Shown here piece after piece: positions 34,536 to 43,880 of a stretch of DNA of 47,337 nt. The notes beneath the pieces are model-generated. The model was given only the letters and a program-made list of their open reading frames with translations, ran no database searches and was not told the DNA's origin. The DNA is taken from the NCBI GenBank assembly GCA_902586695.1, contig CACIIL010000008.1:1-47337 (forward strand), given 5' to 3'. The stretch is from an uncultured Alphaproteobacteria bacterium. Lineage in GTDB: Bacteria; Pseudomonadota; Alphaproteobacteria; HIMB59; GCA-002718135. The position numbers and the translations under genes are program-made. Each line of letters starts with the position of its first letter. The first letter of the stretch is position 1.

Positions 34536-35288
34536 ATGAGATTTTGTATTATTATCTTAATATTTTTATTTTCTACAAATATATCAGCTGCTGAGTCCAA
34601 CTCAGGACCTATGCCTAGACATGAATGGTCTTTTAATGGGATAACAGGAACTTTTGACAAAGCCGCACTTCAGAGAGGTTTTAAGGTTTATCAAGAAGTT
34701 TGTGCAGGATGTCATTCAATGAAATTATTGTATTATAGAGATCTTTTAGACATTGGATTTTCTAAAGCAGAAGTAAAAGTTATAGCTTCTGAATATACAG
34801 TGCTTGATGGACCAAATGATGAAGGTGAAATGTATGAGAGAGATGCAAGACCTGCAGATAGATTTGTTTCCCCTTATTTAAATGATAATGAAGCTAGACT
34901 AAGTAACAATGGTGCTTATCCACCAGACTTAAGTGTAATAACAAAAGCTCGAAAATATGGAGAAGATTATATTTATAATTTATTGTTAGGTTACGAGGAA
35001 CCTCCTGAAGGTATGGAAGTTGGTGATGGTATGTATTACAATAAATGGGTAGGTGGTAACCAAATATCTATGCCAGAACCAATATATGATGAGAGTGTAG
35101 ATTATGATGATGGAACAGATAACAGTGCTAAGCAAATTACAAAGGATGTAGTTACATTTCTAAAGTGGGCGGCTGAACCTGAACTTGAAGTTAGAAAAAA
35201 TCTTGGAATTAAAGTTATTCTATTTTTCTTAGTTTTAGGTACAGTTATTTATTTAGCTAAAAATAGACTCTGGAGAGAAATTGATTAA
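34536..35288 (+). CDS. petC: Ubiquinol-cytochrome c reductase, cytochrome c1 subunit
   Basis: 250 residues. Cleavable signal (about 1-18), haem site CAGCHS near residue 56, RPADRFVSPY and PPDLSVITKAR in the haem domain, and a C-terminal membrane anchor (about 225-243). It accepts electrons from the Rieske protein and passes them to a soluble or membrane cytochrome c such as that at 10617. Its stop interlocks with that of ychF by 4 bases (TTAA). Confidence 0.97.
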   Translation: MRFCIIILIFLFSTNISAAESNSGPMPRHEWSFNGITGTFDKAALQRGFKVYQEVCAGCHSMKLLYYRDLLDIGFSKAEVKVIASEYTVLDGPNDEGEMYERDARPADRFVSPYLNDNEARLSNNGAYPPDLSVITKARKYGEDYIYNLLLGYEEPPEGMEVGDGMYYNKWVGGNQISMPEPIYDESVDYDDGTDNSAKQITKDVVTFLKWAAEPELEVRKNLGIKVILFFLVLGTVIYLAKNRLWREID

Positions 35289-36385
35289 ACATTAAAAAGA
35301 AAGTGCATTATATCTCCATCTTTAACCAAATATTCTTTCCCTTCTTGTCTTAACTTTCCAGCTTCTCTGCTTCCAGCTTCACCATTGAACTTTATGAAAT
35401 CATTATATGCAATAGTCTCCGCTCTAATAAATCCTTTTTCAAAATCAGTATGAATTTTTCCTGCTGCTTGAGGTGCTGTTGTCTCTTCACCTATAGTCCA
35501 TGAACGAGTTTCTTTTGGACCACAAGTAAAATAATTAATTAAATTAAGTAAATCATAACCGCTTTTTATAACTTTACTAAGAGTTGTATAATTTAATCCC
35601 ATTTCTTTTAATAATTCTAGTTTCTCATTATTGTTTTCTAATTCAGCTATTTGAGATTCTATCGATGCTGATACAATAACAGAATTATGATTATTATTAT
35701 TTGCATATTCAGTTACTTTTTTAGATAGTTGATTACCATTTTTAATTGATTCTTCATCTACATTACAAATATATAGCATTGGTTTAATTTTTATTAAGTT
35801 TAGTGATTTTATAAATTCATTGTCTTCTTCAGAGAATTCATTTTTCTTGTATGAATAATTATTATTTAAGTTATCTAAAAGTTTTTTAACTATATTAATT
35901 TGATTTTTTATTTCTTTATCTCCTTGTTTGCCTTTTTTTTCTAAAGATATCTTTTTTAACTCTAAAGTTTCTATATCTGCTAATTCTAGTTCAGTATTAA
36001 TTATTTCTATATCGCTAATAGGATCAATAGAATTTGAAACGTGAGAAATATTATCATCATTAAAACAACGAACTACATGAGCAATAGCATCAACTTCGCG
36101 AATATGTCCTAGAAATTTATTACCTAACCCTTCACCCTTAGAAGCGCCTTGAACTAATCCAGCTATATCTACAAAATCCATATATGATGGAATAATTTTT
36201 TCACTTTGCCCTATCTTTCCTAATATTAATAACCTCTCATCTGGAACGGCCACTCTTCCGACATTAGGCTCTATTGTTGCAAAAGGATAATTCGCTGCTT
36301 CAGCCTTACTAGATTCTGTAAGTGCATTGAAAAGTGTTGATTTTCCTACATTTGGTAATCCAATAATACCACACTTAAAGCCCAT
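35285..36385 (-). CDS. ychF: Redox-regulated GTPase/ATPase YchF
   Basis: 366 residues. GLPNVGKSTLFNAL (P loop) and DIAGLVQGASKGEGLGNKFL are diagnostic; a coiled-coil region occupies about 130-200 and a TGS-like domain is at the C-terminus (FIRAETIAYNDF...KEYLVKDGDIMHFLFNV). It hydrolyses ATP or GTP and binds ribosomes. It overlaps pth by 11 bases. Confidence 0.96.
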   Translation of the reverse strand: MGFKCGIIGLPNVGKSTLFNALTESSKAEAANYPFATIEPNVGRVAVPDERLLILGKIGQSEKIIPSYMDFVDIAGLVQGASKGEGLGNKFLGHIREVDAIAHVVRCFNDDNISHVSNSIDPISDIEIINTELELADIETLELKKISLEKKGKQGDKEIKNQINIVKKLLDNLNNNYSYKKNEFSEEDNEFIKSLNLIKIKPMLYICNVDEESIKNGNQLSKKVTEYANNNNHNSVIVSASIESQIAELENNNEKLELLKEMGLNYTTLSKVIKSGYDLLNLINYFTCGPKETRSWTIGEETTAPQAAGKIHTDFEKGFIRAETIAYNDFIKFNGEAGSREAGKLRQEGKEYLVKDGDIMHFLFNV

Positions 36386-36944
36386 TATTTTCCTTAACCA
36401 ATTTTGTTAAAAAAAGACTAGAATCTCTTAATAGAATTTCAAAATTTTCAGTAATTTTAATAAGTTTTTCTTCAATAATATTTTTTTCATCTTTATTAAA
36501 TTTATTTAAAACATAATTTGAAACCATATCTTTAATACCTGGGTGATCAATACCTATACGAAGTCTATAATATTCTTTGCCTATTTTTTTATCTATACTT
36601 AATAGTCCGTTATGACCTCCATTTCCACCACCGAATTTGAATTTAATTTTTCCAAGCTCTAAATCTATATCATCGTGAATGACATACAGTTTATTTTTTT
36701 CAATTTTATAAAAATTCATAATTTCTTGAACTGGTTGACCTGATAAGTTCATAAAGTTTAAAGGCTTTATTAGTAAACAAGGATAATTATTTATTGAGCC
36801 TTTCAAAACTTCTTTTTTATTATCTTTTTTTAATAGATTAAAATTATAATATTTCGAGATTTTATCTATCAGATTAAATCCAATGTTATGTCTTGTATTA
36901 ATATATTCCTTTCCTGGGTTTCCCAGGCCACAAATTAAAAACAT
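36375..36944 (-). CDS. pth: Peptidyl-tRNA hydrolase
   Basis: 189 residues, usual length. GLGNPGKEYINTRHNIGF contains the catalytic His (about residue 19), and KPLNFMNLSG, VIHDDIDL and GGGNGGHNGLLSI are all present. It recycles peptidyl-tRNA dropped from ribosomes. Between rplY and ychF, in the usual rplY-pth-ychF order. Confidence 0.96.
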   Translation of the reverse strand: MFLICGLGNPGKEYINTRHNIGFNLIDKISKYYNFNLLKKDNKKEVLKGSINNYPCLLIKPLNFMNLSGQPVQEIMNFYKIEKNKLYVIHDDIDLELGKIKFKFGGGNGGHNGLLSIDKKIGKEYYRLRIGIDHPGIKDMVSNYVLNKFNKDEKNIIEEKLIKITENFEILLRDSSLFLTKLVKENNGL

Positions 36945-36963
36945 AATTTATATATAGATTAAT

Positions 36964-37659
36964 TTACTTGGATTCTTCTTTAGGATTTGATTCTTCCTTC
37001 GAACTTTCTTTAGACTCTTCTTTTTTGTCCTCAGTCTTGTCTCCATCTTTACTTTCTTCAGTTGACTCTTCATCTTCTTCAGCTGGTTTTGTTTCCTCAA
37101 CTTCAACTGTTGGAGGGACTAGTGTTGCGACTACAAAATCTCTATCAGTTATTGTAGGCATAACACCTTCTGGTAGTTCAATATTGCTAATTTTGATAGA
37201 ATCACCAATTTCACTTGAAATAAGATCAAATTTTAGTTTGTCTGGAATATTATTAGCATTACAGCTAAGTTCAACCTCACGTCTAACTAAGTTAAGTACA
37301 CCACCTTTTTTTAATCCAGGACAAGTTTCTTGATTTAAAAATTCTACAGGAATCTCAACAGTTACTTTGGTATCATCTTGAACTCGTAAAAAATCAAAAT
37401 GAATTAATTTGTCTGTTACAGGATGGTATTGTAATTGTTTAGGAAGAACTTTTTCAGCTTTTCCTCCAATATCAATATCAAGAATTGTCGAATAAAATGC
37501 TCCAGAATGCATTAATTTTTGAAGAATTTTATTTTCAAAAGCAATTTTTGTAGGCTCGGTATCTTTTCCATAAACTATACCTGGCACCATACCTTTGCTG
37601 AGCATAGAATATGTTGAGCCTGTATCCTTTGATCTTTGAATTACTTTATACTTTTCCAT
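36964..37659 (-). CDS. rplY: 50S ribosomal protein L25/general stress protein Ctc
   Basis: 231 residues: an N-terminal L25 domain (about 1-95) that binds 5S rRNA and a C-terminal TL5/Ctc domain to about 185. The last 46 residues or so are a low-complexity tail of Glu, Lys, Ser and Asp, longer than in most relatives. It starts 11 bases after prs on the same strand. Confidence 0.93.
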   Translation of the reverse strand: MEKYKVIQRSKDTGSTYSMLSKGMVPGIVYGKDTEPTKIAFENKILQKLMHSGAFYSTILDIDIGGKAEKVLPKQLQYHPVTDKLIHFDFLRVQDDTKVTVEIPVEFLNQETCPGLKKGGVLNLVRREVELSCNANNIPDKLKFDLISSEIGDSIKISNIELPEGVMPTITDRDFVVATLVPPTVEVEETKPAEEDEESTEESKDGDKTEDKKEESKESSKEESNPKEESK

Positions 37660-37670
37660 TTTTTTTAAAT

Positions 37671-38606
37671 TTAATCAAAAAGGGCTGAAACAGATGAATC
37701 ACTGTTAATCCTTTTAATGGCCTCACCCATTAAAGGAGCAATACTAATATGTCTAATATTTTTTGTATTTTTTACATCATCAGAGGCTTGAATGCTGTCT
37801 GTAAGTACAAGCTCTTTAATTGCTGAGTTTTCTATCTTATTTAATGCTTCCCCAGATAATACACCGTGAGCGATGTATGAATATATTTCTTTAGCACCAC
37901 TTTTCTTAAGGGCTTTAGCTGCATTGCATAAGGTGCCTGCAGAATCAGCAATATCATCAAGCAGAATACATGTTTTTCCATCTACTTCACCTATAATATT
38001 CATTACTTCAGATTCACCTGCTTTTTCTCTTCTTTTATCTGCGATTGCTAAACCTGCATTTAGACGTTTTGCAAAAGCTCTTGCTCTAACAACACCTCCT
38101 ACATCTGGAGATGCAATAACCAAATCATTACTATTAGAAAATTTTTCTTTCATATCTTTAATTATTGGTGGTGCAGAAAAAATATTATCAAGAGGTATGT
38201 CAAAAAAACCTTGTATTTGACCAGCATGTAAATCCATTGTTAAAACTCTATCTGCTCCAGCAGAAGTAATTAAGTTTGCTACTAATTTTGCTGTTATTGG
38301 TGTTCGCGGTCCTGTTTTTCTATCTTGTCTTGCATATCCATAGTAGGGAATTACTGCAGTAATTCTTTTTGCAGATCCTCTTTTTGCTGCATCAATTGTG
38401 ATTAGTAATTCCATTAAGTGGTCGTTTGCAGGATGTGAAGTAGATTGAATTATAAAAACATCTTCTCCTCTTATGTTTTCATTAATTTCAACAAATATTT
38501 CTCTATCTGCAAATTTCCTTAAACTTGTATTTGCTAAGGATACGCCAATGTATGCAGATATTGCTTCAGCTAAAACTTTATTACTGTTACATGCAATAAT
38601 TTTCAT
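37671..38606 (-). CDS. prs: Ribose-phosphate pyrophosphokinase
   Basis: 311 residues, usual length. [26 protein letters not shown] and the PRPP-binding [17 protein letters not shown] are diagnostic. It makes phosphoribosyl pyrophosphate for purine, pyrimidine, histidine and NAD synthesis. First gene of prs-rplY-pth-ychF. Confidence 0.96.
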   Translation of the reverse strand: MKIIACNSNKVLAEAISAYIGVSLANTSLRKFADREIFVEINENIRGEDVFIIQSTSHPANDHLMELLITIDAAKRGSAKRITAVIPYYGYARQDRKTGPRTPITAKLVANLITSAGADRVLTMDLHAGQIQGFFDIPLDNIFSAPPIIKDMKEKFSNSNDLVIASPDVGGVVRARAFAKRLNAGLAIADKRREKAGESEVMNIIGEVDGKTCILLDDIADSAGTLCNAAKALKKSGAKEIYSYIAHGVLSGEALNKIENSAIKELVLTDSIQASDDVKNTKNIRHISIAPLMGEAIKRINSDSSVSALFD

Positions 38607-38650
38607 TTAATTATTTCCCTCAATATATAACTATATAAATAGATCAACCC

Positions 38651-39424
38651 TTAAGTAATAGAGATAATATTTATTAATCTTCCTGAAGAATTATGCCCTT
38701 TATGGACAGATCTTCTATAACTAAAGAATAATGATTCATTAAAATATGTATCTTTTTTTATATTAAAGGTTTTTTTGATGCCTAACTCTTTAATCTGAAA
38801 ATTGATAATACCTCTTAAGTTAAATAATGATTTTTTTTTATTTTTGGATTTGAAAAATTTTTTATATCTATTATTTTTTTTCAAAAATTTTTTTTCAAAA
38901 TTTTTATCAACCTCATAATTACTTGAAGCTAAACATGGACCAACAATTGCAATTAAATCCTTAGTTTTAATATTATATTTATTAAAAATTTTTACTGCAT
39001 TTTTAGTAATATTTTTTAGAGTTCCTCGCCATCCAGAATGCAAGCAGCATACAAATTTACTATTAATATCAAAAATAAAAATAGGCGCACAATCAGCTGT
39101 TAATACTGCTATTGCTATATCTTTTGAAGAAGTTATTAAGCCGTCGGCTTGAATAATGTCGTTTTGATTATTTTTTTTTATTCTTACAACTTTTGAAGAA
39201 TGGGTTTGTTTTGCTAATATTAATTTTTTTGAGTTTATTTTTAATTTTTTCATAGCAATAATTTTATTTTTATTTACTAAATTTTTACTATCTCCATTTG
39301 AAATACTGCAATTTAGAGACTTAAATTGTTTTTTTGAACAGCCACCCATTCTTGTAAAAAAACCATGGACTATTCCTTTTGGTTTAATCGATTTGATTGA
39401 TAAATATTTTATTCTTAAAGGCAT
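38651..39424 (-). CDS. pgeF: PgeF/YfiH-family multicopper-like oxidase (peptidoglycan editing factor)
   Basis: 257 residues. QTHSSKV, ADGLITSSKDIAIAVLTADC and CLHSGWRGTLKNI carry the metal-binding His/Cys of the family. Family knowledge: described as a polyphenol oxidase, a purine nucleoside phosphorylase (LACC1 homologues) and, in E. coli, a factor that corrects peptidoglycan precursors. It overlaps midA by 10 bases. The lysine-rich segment about 185-200 is a lineage feature. Confidence 0.9.
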   Translation of the reverse strand: MPLRIKYLSIKSIKPKGIVHGFFTRMGGCSKKQFKSLNCSISNGDSKNLVNKNKIIAMKKLKINSKKLILAKQTHSSKVVRIKKNNQNDIIQADGLITSSKDIAIAVLTADCAPIFIFDINSKFVCCLHSGWRGTLKNITKNAVKIFNKYNIKTKDLIAIVGPCLASSNYEVDKNFEKKFLKKNNRYKKFFKSKNKKKSLFNLRGIINFQIKELGIKKTFNIKKDTYFNESLFFSYRRSVHKGHNSSGRLINIISIT

Positions 39425-40458
39425 GATACAATTAAAACCTTAAAATCTTCTCCCATTTGAGAGCTCTCTGTTAAACGTTTAAAATCTTTTTCTAATTTTT
39501 GTCTCATTGTATTATCTTTGTTTCTTTGTAAATTAATCTTTCTTGGCTCAAGTCCATTTATTAATAAAAAATCTTTTTGGGAGCAATAAGTATCTATTGT
39601 TAAGTTATTTTCTTTAGCAATATTTATCAATTCACCAAAATCAACAAAAGCAGTAATATCTTGATTTCCAAGATTATCAAATAAGTGAGATTTTTTATGT
39701 CTATATATTGTTTGTAAAGAAAAATGATTAATAGGTTCTAAATATCCATAATCAATAGTTATAATTATTCCTTTATTTTTTTTTATGAATTGACAGATTT
39801 TATTAAAATATTTTTCTCTAGACAAAGATATTTCAGCAACATTATAATTATTAAATTTTTTTAATTTATTTATTAAATATGAATCTTTAGTGCTCTTGTT
39901 CTCAAAATAAAAAATATCTTCTACAGAATTATATTCTATATATTTTTCTATCCATTTTTCTTTTTTATAAAATTGTTTAATTGGAAAACAGTCAAAAAAT
40001 TCATTTGAAAAAATAATTGAAGGATATTTATTATTAATATGAAAATCATTTATCCAATTTGGCTTATAAGTATTTTGATTCTTTATAAGAGATTTTTGTA
40101 AGTCAATTAATTGATAATTTTTTTCAATTAAAGTAAGATTCATTAATTTTATAAATTTTTTGTTAAGATTTCCTACCTTTAAAATATCATTGATTAATGT
40201 TCCTTTACCTGGACCTAATTCAATTAAATTAAATACACCTCCTATATTTTCTTCCCAGTAATTAATAATATATGAGCCTAATATTTCACCAAACATTTGA
40301 GAAATTTCAGGAGCAGTAATAAAATCTTTTTGTTTGCCAATAGGATTTTTATTTGAATAATATCCATGATTTGAGTTTAGGCAAATATTTATAAATTCAC
40401 TTACATCAATGCTTTTCTTTTCTTTTATCTGAGAAATAACTCGTTCTCTAATATTCAT
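39415..40458 (-). CDS. MidA/NDUFAF7-family SAM-dependent methyltransferase
   Basis: From the ATG at 40458 the protein has about 347 residues, begins MNIRERVISQIKEKKSIDVS and continues with HGYYSNKNPIGKQKDF, TAPEISQMFGEI and LIELGPGKGTLINDIL (SAM site). This start overlaps the lgt stop as ATGA, which I prefer to the longer ORF from 40503 (15 extra residues with no family match). In eukaryotes the homologue dimethylates an Arg in complex I; in bacteria the role is unclear. It sits between lgt and pgeF. Confidence 0.88.
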   Translation of the reverse strand: MNIRERVISQIKEKKSIDVSEFINICLNSNHGYYSNKNPIGKQKDFITAPEISQMFGEILGSYIINYWEENIGGVFNLIELGPGKGTLINDILKVGNLNKKFIKLMNLTLIEKNYQLIDLQKSLIKNQNTYKPNWINDFHINNKYPSIIFSNEFFDCFPIKQFYKKEKWIEKYIEYNSVEDIFYFENKSTKDSYLINKLKKFNNYNVAEISLSREKYFNKICQFIKKNKGIIITIDYGYLEPINHFSLQTIYRHKKSHLFDNLGNQDITAFVDFGELINIAKENNLTIDTYCSQKDFLLINGLEPRKINLQRNKDNTMRQKLEKDFKRLTESSQMGEDFKVLIVSCL

Positions 40459-41231
40459 TTGCGATAATATATTAGTATTCCAAATATAATTAGTGGAAAG
40501 CATAAAATCTGTCCCATTGAAAGATGATTGAAATACAGACCTAATTGAAAATCTGGCTCTCTTAAATATTCAATAAAGAACCTAAAAAAAGAATATAAAA
40601 TTAAAAACAAAGCACTTATCCTTCCAATATAATATGTTTTCGAATTTTTTTTGAAGTATAAAAACAAAATAATAAATAATATTAATCCTTCAAAGAGTGC
40701 TTCGTAAAGCTGCGAAGGATGTCTTGGTTTTTCATCTATTGTTGGGTATATTATAGCTAATTTAAAATCTGTAACTCTTCCGTACAATTCTGTATTAATA
40801 AAATTAGCAATTCTTCCAAAAAACAAACCTATTGGTGCTACTATAGCAATTAAATCTGACAAATAAAAAAAACTTAAATTATATTTTTTACAATAAAAAT
40901 ATATTGATATAATCATCCCTAGAAGACCACCATGAAAAGACATCCCGCCTTTCCATATTTGGAACATATATAAAGGATCACTTATAAATAATTCTGTTTG
41001 ATAAAACAGAACATAACCTATCCTACCTCCAATAATTACTCCAGTTACAGACCAAATAAAAAAACTATCAATTTGTCTATCAGTAATTAAATTGTAGGAA
41101 GCAGTGTTTATTTTTTTTATTAAAATTGATCCAAAAACAAAAGCAATTATATATGATAAACTATACCAACGTACTTCTAATATACCGAGAGAAAATATTA
41201 CAGGATCAATTGATGGTTGAATAAAAATCAT
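40455..41231 (-). CDS. lgt: Prolipoprotein diacylglyceryl transferase
   Basis: 258 residues with several membrane spans. GRIANFINTELYGRVTD is the Lgt signature, and HPSQLYEALFEGL and FFIEYLREPD follow. It attaches diacylglycerol to the Cys of lipoproteins, such as the entericidin-like proteins at 3740-4027. It overlaps midA by 4 bases (ATGA). Confidence 0.95.
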   Translation of the reverse strand: MIFIQPSIDPVIFSLGILEVRWYSLSYIIAFVFGSILIKKINTASYNLITDRQIDSFFIWSVTGVIIGGRIGYVLFYQTELFISDPLYMFQIWKGGMSFHGGLLGMIISIYFYCKKYNLSFFYLSDLIAIVAPIGLFFGRIANFINTELYGRVTDFKLAIIYPTIDEKPRHPSQLYEALFEGLILFIILFLYFKKNSKTYYIGRISALFLILYSFFRFFIEYLREPDFQLGLYFNHLSMGQILCFPLIIFGILIYYRK

Positions 41232-41256
41232 TATGTTTTAAATAACTTAATATATT

Positions 41257-41535
41257 ATGGTTAATAAAAGCAAAATTCTATCTGACTTATCAAAAATTGC
41301 TGTTGATGCAATGGGTACATTCTCTAGTTTAAAAAAAGAAATTGAAACACTGGTTTCTCTTAGGGTTAACAAAGTTATTAATAAAATGAACCTTGTAAAA
41401 CGTGATGAATTTGATGTTTTTAAAAAAATGGTGCAAAAAATGGCTGCTGAAAATGAAAAAACCCAAAAAAAGAAAAAAAAACCTAAATTAAAAAAGAAAA
41501 AGAGCCTTAAGAGCAAAAAAAAGCCTAAAAACTAA
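41257..41535 (+). CDS. ubiK: UbiK/BMFP-family accessory factor
   Basis: 92 residues: N-terminal amphipathic helix, a coiled-coil core (LSDLSKIAVDAMGTFSSLKKE through EFDVFKKMVQKMA) and a Lys-rich tail. UbiK homologues form trimeric coiled coils, bind membranes and assist late ubiquinone synthesis. The family match rests on the core helix. Divergent from lgt with a 25-base gap, as in many alphaproteobacteria. Confidence 0.78.
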   Translation: MVNKSKILSDLSKIAVDAMGTFSSLKKEIETLVSLRVNKVINKMNLVKRDEFDVFKKMVQKMAAENEKTQKKKKKPKLKKKKSLKSKKKPKN

Positions 41536-41598
41536 CAATTATCCACTTTTTATTTAATTTCATTTGAATTTAACTTGCGAAACTACTTCTTAATTATG

Positions 41599-41619
41599 TA
41601 AACTATATTTAGTAGTTTA
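41599..41619. promoter_or_regulatory. Inverted repeat upstream of the YbjN-like gene
   Basis: TAAACTA at 41599-41605 and TAGTTTA at 41613-41619 form a perfect 7-bp dyad with a 7-base spacer, 24 bases before the start codon at 41644. It could be an operator. No T-run follows, so it is not a typical terminator of ubiK. Confidence 0.25.
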
Positions 41620-41643
41620 TAGAATTGAAATACTACATAAAGT

Positions 41644-42132
41644 ATGGATACAGATAATTTACCCTTAAATCCTATTGATATTGTTGAGGACGTAATTTAC
41701 GAAAAAAAGTGGAATTTTAGTAGAGCTGATGATTATGAGTTAGTTGCTGATATTTCATCAAAATGGTGCCAATATAGACTTTATTTTACATGGTCTGAAA
41801 ATGTTAGAGCTATGAGCTTTACAATAACATTTGATTTAAAATTCCCTGAATCTAAACTTTTAAATGCATATGAGTTAATTGGACTAATAAATGAAAAACT
41901 ATGGATTGGCCATTTTGATATAACAAGTAAAAATGGAATACCTGCATTTCGTCATACTATATTATATAGTTCTTATAATGATTTTTTGCATAAAAAATTA
42001 GAGAATTTAGTAGACATAGCAATATATGAATGTGAAAAATATTATCCATCTTTTCAACAAGTACTATTTGAAGAGATTTCAGCAAGGCAATCTTTAGTTT
42101 TCGCAAATTTTGAAGTTATAGGCACATCTTAA
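41644..42132 (+). CDS. YbjN domain-containing protein
   Basis: 162 residues with a YbjN-like fold (chaperone-like alpha/beta): NFSRADDYELVADISSKWCQYRLYFTW, a central ESKLLNAYELIGLINEKLWIGHFDI and a long helix at the C-terminus. YbjN-family proteins are widespread; the E. coli member affects motility and stress, but no biochemical role is known. Spacing to proC is 43 bases. Confidence 0.8.
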   Translation: MDTDNLPLNPIDIVEDVIYEKKWNFSRADDYELVADISSKWCQYRLYFTWSENVRAMSFTITFDLKFPESKLLNAYELIGLINEKLWIGHFDITSKNGIPAFRHTILYSSYNDFLHKKLENLVDIAIYECEKYYPSFQQVLFEEISARQSLVFANFEVIGTS

Positions 42133-42175
42133 AAAACTATTTATTTTTTTTAAAATGTATAATTAAGTAAAAATA

Positions 42176-42994
42176 ATGAGTAATGTTCTTTTAGTAGGAT
42201 GCGGGCATATGGGGTCGGCGCTTATAGATTCATGGATAGAATTAAAATCATACCATTTTACGATTGTTGATCCTTTTAATTATAATTATTTAAAAAAAAA
42301 ATATAATAAAATAAATAATATTCAAATTTTAGATAACACACCCTCGCAAGATCAAATTACAAAAATTGACATAATTATTTTTGCTATTAAGCCTCAAGTA
42401 TCTGAAAAAGTAATAAATAATTATAAAGATTTTTATTTTAAAAAAAACTCAGTGATTGGCAGTATAATTGCAGGAAAAAAAATTAATTTTTTTAAATCAA
42501 AAATCAAAAACTCGATTCAACTTGTAAGAATAATGCCTAATATGCCTTCTTTAATTGGAAGTGGTGTTAGTTGTTTTTTGGCTAATAAGCATTTAAGTAA
42601 ATATAATAGAAAAAAAATTAATGATCTTTTCCTTAATGTTGGAAAAACAATATGGTTAAAAAATGAAGATGAAATTGACATGGCAACAGCAGTATCAGGA
42701 AGTGGTCCTGGATATATATTTACATTAATTGATGCTATGGAAAAAGCTTCACAACAAATTGGATTGTCAAAAAAAATATCTAGAGAGCTTGTTTTATCAA
42801 CAATTTTGGGTTCTACAAAACTTATGGAGCAAATAAAAAAAAATCCAAAGGATTTAGCTAATTCAATAGCAATAAAAGGAGGGACAACTGAGGCAGGTAT
42901 TAAAGTTCTAAATAAAAATAAAATTAATAAAATAATTTATAATACTTTTTTAGCTGCATATAAAAAAGCTTCATCTCTTGGAAAAAACAAATGA
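42176..42994 (+). CDS. proC: Pyrroline-5-carboxylate reductase
   Basis: 272 residues. GCGHMGSAL binds NAD(P)H, and RIMPNMPSLIGSGVS and AVSGSGPGYIFTLIDAM are the family signature; C-terminal GGTTEAGIKVL is near the end. It performs the last step of proline synthesis. It contains a 10-base A run, in frame. It overlaps the next gene by 4 bases. Confidence 0.95.
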   Translation: MSNVLLVGCGHMGSALIDSWIELKSYHFTIVDPFNYNYLKKKYNKINNIQILDNTPSQDQITKIDIIIFAIKPQVSEKVINNYKDFYFKKNSVIGSIIAGKKINFFKSKIKNSIQLVRIMPNMPSLIGSGVSCFLANKHLSKYNRKKINDLFLNVGKTIWLKNEDEIDMATAVSGSGPGYIFTLIDAMEKASQQIGLSKKISRELVLSTILGSTKLMEQIKKNPKDLANSIAIKGGTTEAGIKVLNKNKINKIIYNTFLAAYKKASSLGKNK

Positions 42995-43542
42995 TTGATT
43001 TGGAAAAGAAAATTGCAGTTAAAACCTTAAACATCTTGAAAAAAAAAACTTTAAATAAGTTATCTTTGGATGATGTTTTAAAAAAAAATATCAATAGTAA
43101 AATTAAAAATAAAATTAAATCAAAAATAGATTTGCTTAACAATATTAGTAGATATATTGATAATTTATTAATTGACCAAATGAAATCAATAGAAAAATCA
43201 TCAAATAAAGATATGTTATTTGAAGTGTTAATGGCTAGATTTGATTTACTTCAAAAATATAGATTATCTTTTATTTCCATTTATGAAGGTTTCAAGAAAT
43301 CACCACAAAAATTTATTAAATTATTACCATCCTTTCTAGAGAGTATGATCATTTCTGCAGAGTTAGCAACATTTAATGTAAATGGTTTTAAGGGAACAAT
43401 AAGATTAAAGGGATTAATTATAGTATATTTTGCAACTTTTTTTGTATGGCTGGATGATAATACTGCTTCTTTAGAAAAAACTATGATGGCACTAGATAAA
43501 AATTTAAACCAAGCTGAAAAATTTGGAAAATTATTATCATGA
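42991..43542 (+). CDS. TetR/COQ9-like protein
   Basis: 183 all-helical residues. The C-terminal segment YFATFFVWLDDNTASLEKTMMALDKNLNQAE resembles the ligand-binding end of TetR-type regulators and of COQ9 (which is TetR-like and binds ubiquinone intermediates). The N-terminal region (residues 1-45) is Lys-rich and a helix-turn-helix is poorly visible. With ubiK nearby, a COQ9-like role is conceivable, but this is inference. It overlaps proC and the next gene by 4 bases each. Confidence 0.6.
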   Translation: MIDLEKKIAVKTLNILKKKTLNKLSLDDVLKKNINSKIKNKIKSKIDLLNNISRYIDNLLIDQMKSIEKSSNKDMLFEVLMARFDLLQKYRLSFISIYEGFKKSPQKFIKLLPSFLESMIISAELATFNVNGFKGTIRLKGLIIVYFATFFVWLDDNTASLEKTMMALDKNLNQAEKFGKLLS

Positions 43543-43880
43543 ATGATTTTATTACTTATCTTGAATTTAAAAAAATAGATATTAGGGTTGGAAAAATTAT
43601 TTCAGCAGAAATAAATAAATCATTACATAAGCCATCAATCGTATTAAAAATAGATTTTGGTAAAGATATAGGTATAAAAAAAAGTTCTGCTCAATTAATT
43701 AAAAATTATAGCTTAAATAAATTAATTGATAAACAAATAGCTGCTGTTGTTAATTTTCAACCAAAACAAATTGGTAATTTAATATCAGAAGTTCTGGTTC
43801 TTGGCTTCCCTGATGATGACAATGAACCCATTCTTATAGGTCCTGATAAAAAAGTGTTTAATGGGGGAAGGTTATACTAA
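43539..43880 (+). CDS. CsaA-type tRNA-binding domain protein
   Basis: 113 residues, one OB-fold of the tRNA-binding (MetG C-terminal) type: DIRVGKIISAE, KPSIVLKIDFGKDIGIKKSSAQL, VNFQPKQIGNLISEVLVLGF. CsaA proteins bind tRNA and have been linked to export/chaperone activity. Its stop interlocks with the histidine kinase stop by 4 bases (CTAA). Confidence 0.88.
   Translation: MNDFITYLEFKKIDIRVGKIISAEINKSLHKPSIVLKIDFGKDIGIKKSSAQLIKNYSLNKLIDKQIAAVVNFQPKQIGNLISEVLVLGFPDDDNEPILIGPDKKVFNGGRLY

Noticed and set aside
36968-37333. Plus-strand serine-rich 121-aa ORF
   Set aside because: It is antisense to the acidic, repetitive tail and middle of rplY and has no ribosome binding site or family resemblance.
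40459-40503. Longer start for the MidA-type gene
   Set aside because: The 15 extra residues lie inside lgt and match nothing in the family, while the ATG at 40458 gives the usual ATGA overlap.
41539-41547. TTATCCACT as a DnaA box / origin of replication
   Set aside because: A single near-match without others nearby, and no dnaA, dnaN or parAB genes; rpmH-rnpA alone does not mark an origin in alphaproteobacteria.
42290-42302. A10 run in proC as programmed slippage
   Set aside because: It encodes lysines in the middle of a domain, and truncation there would give no sensible product; such runs are expected at this base composition.
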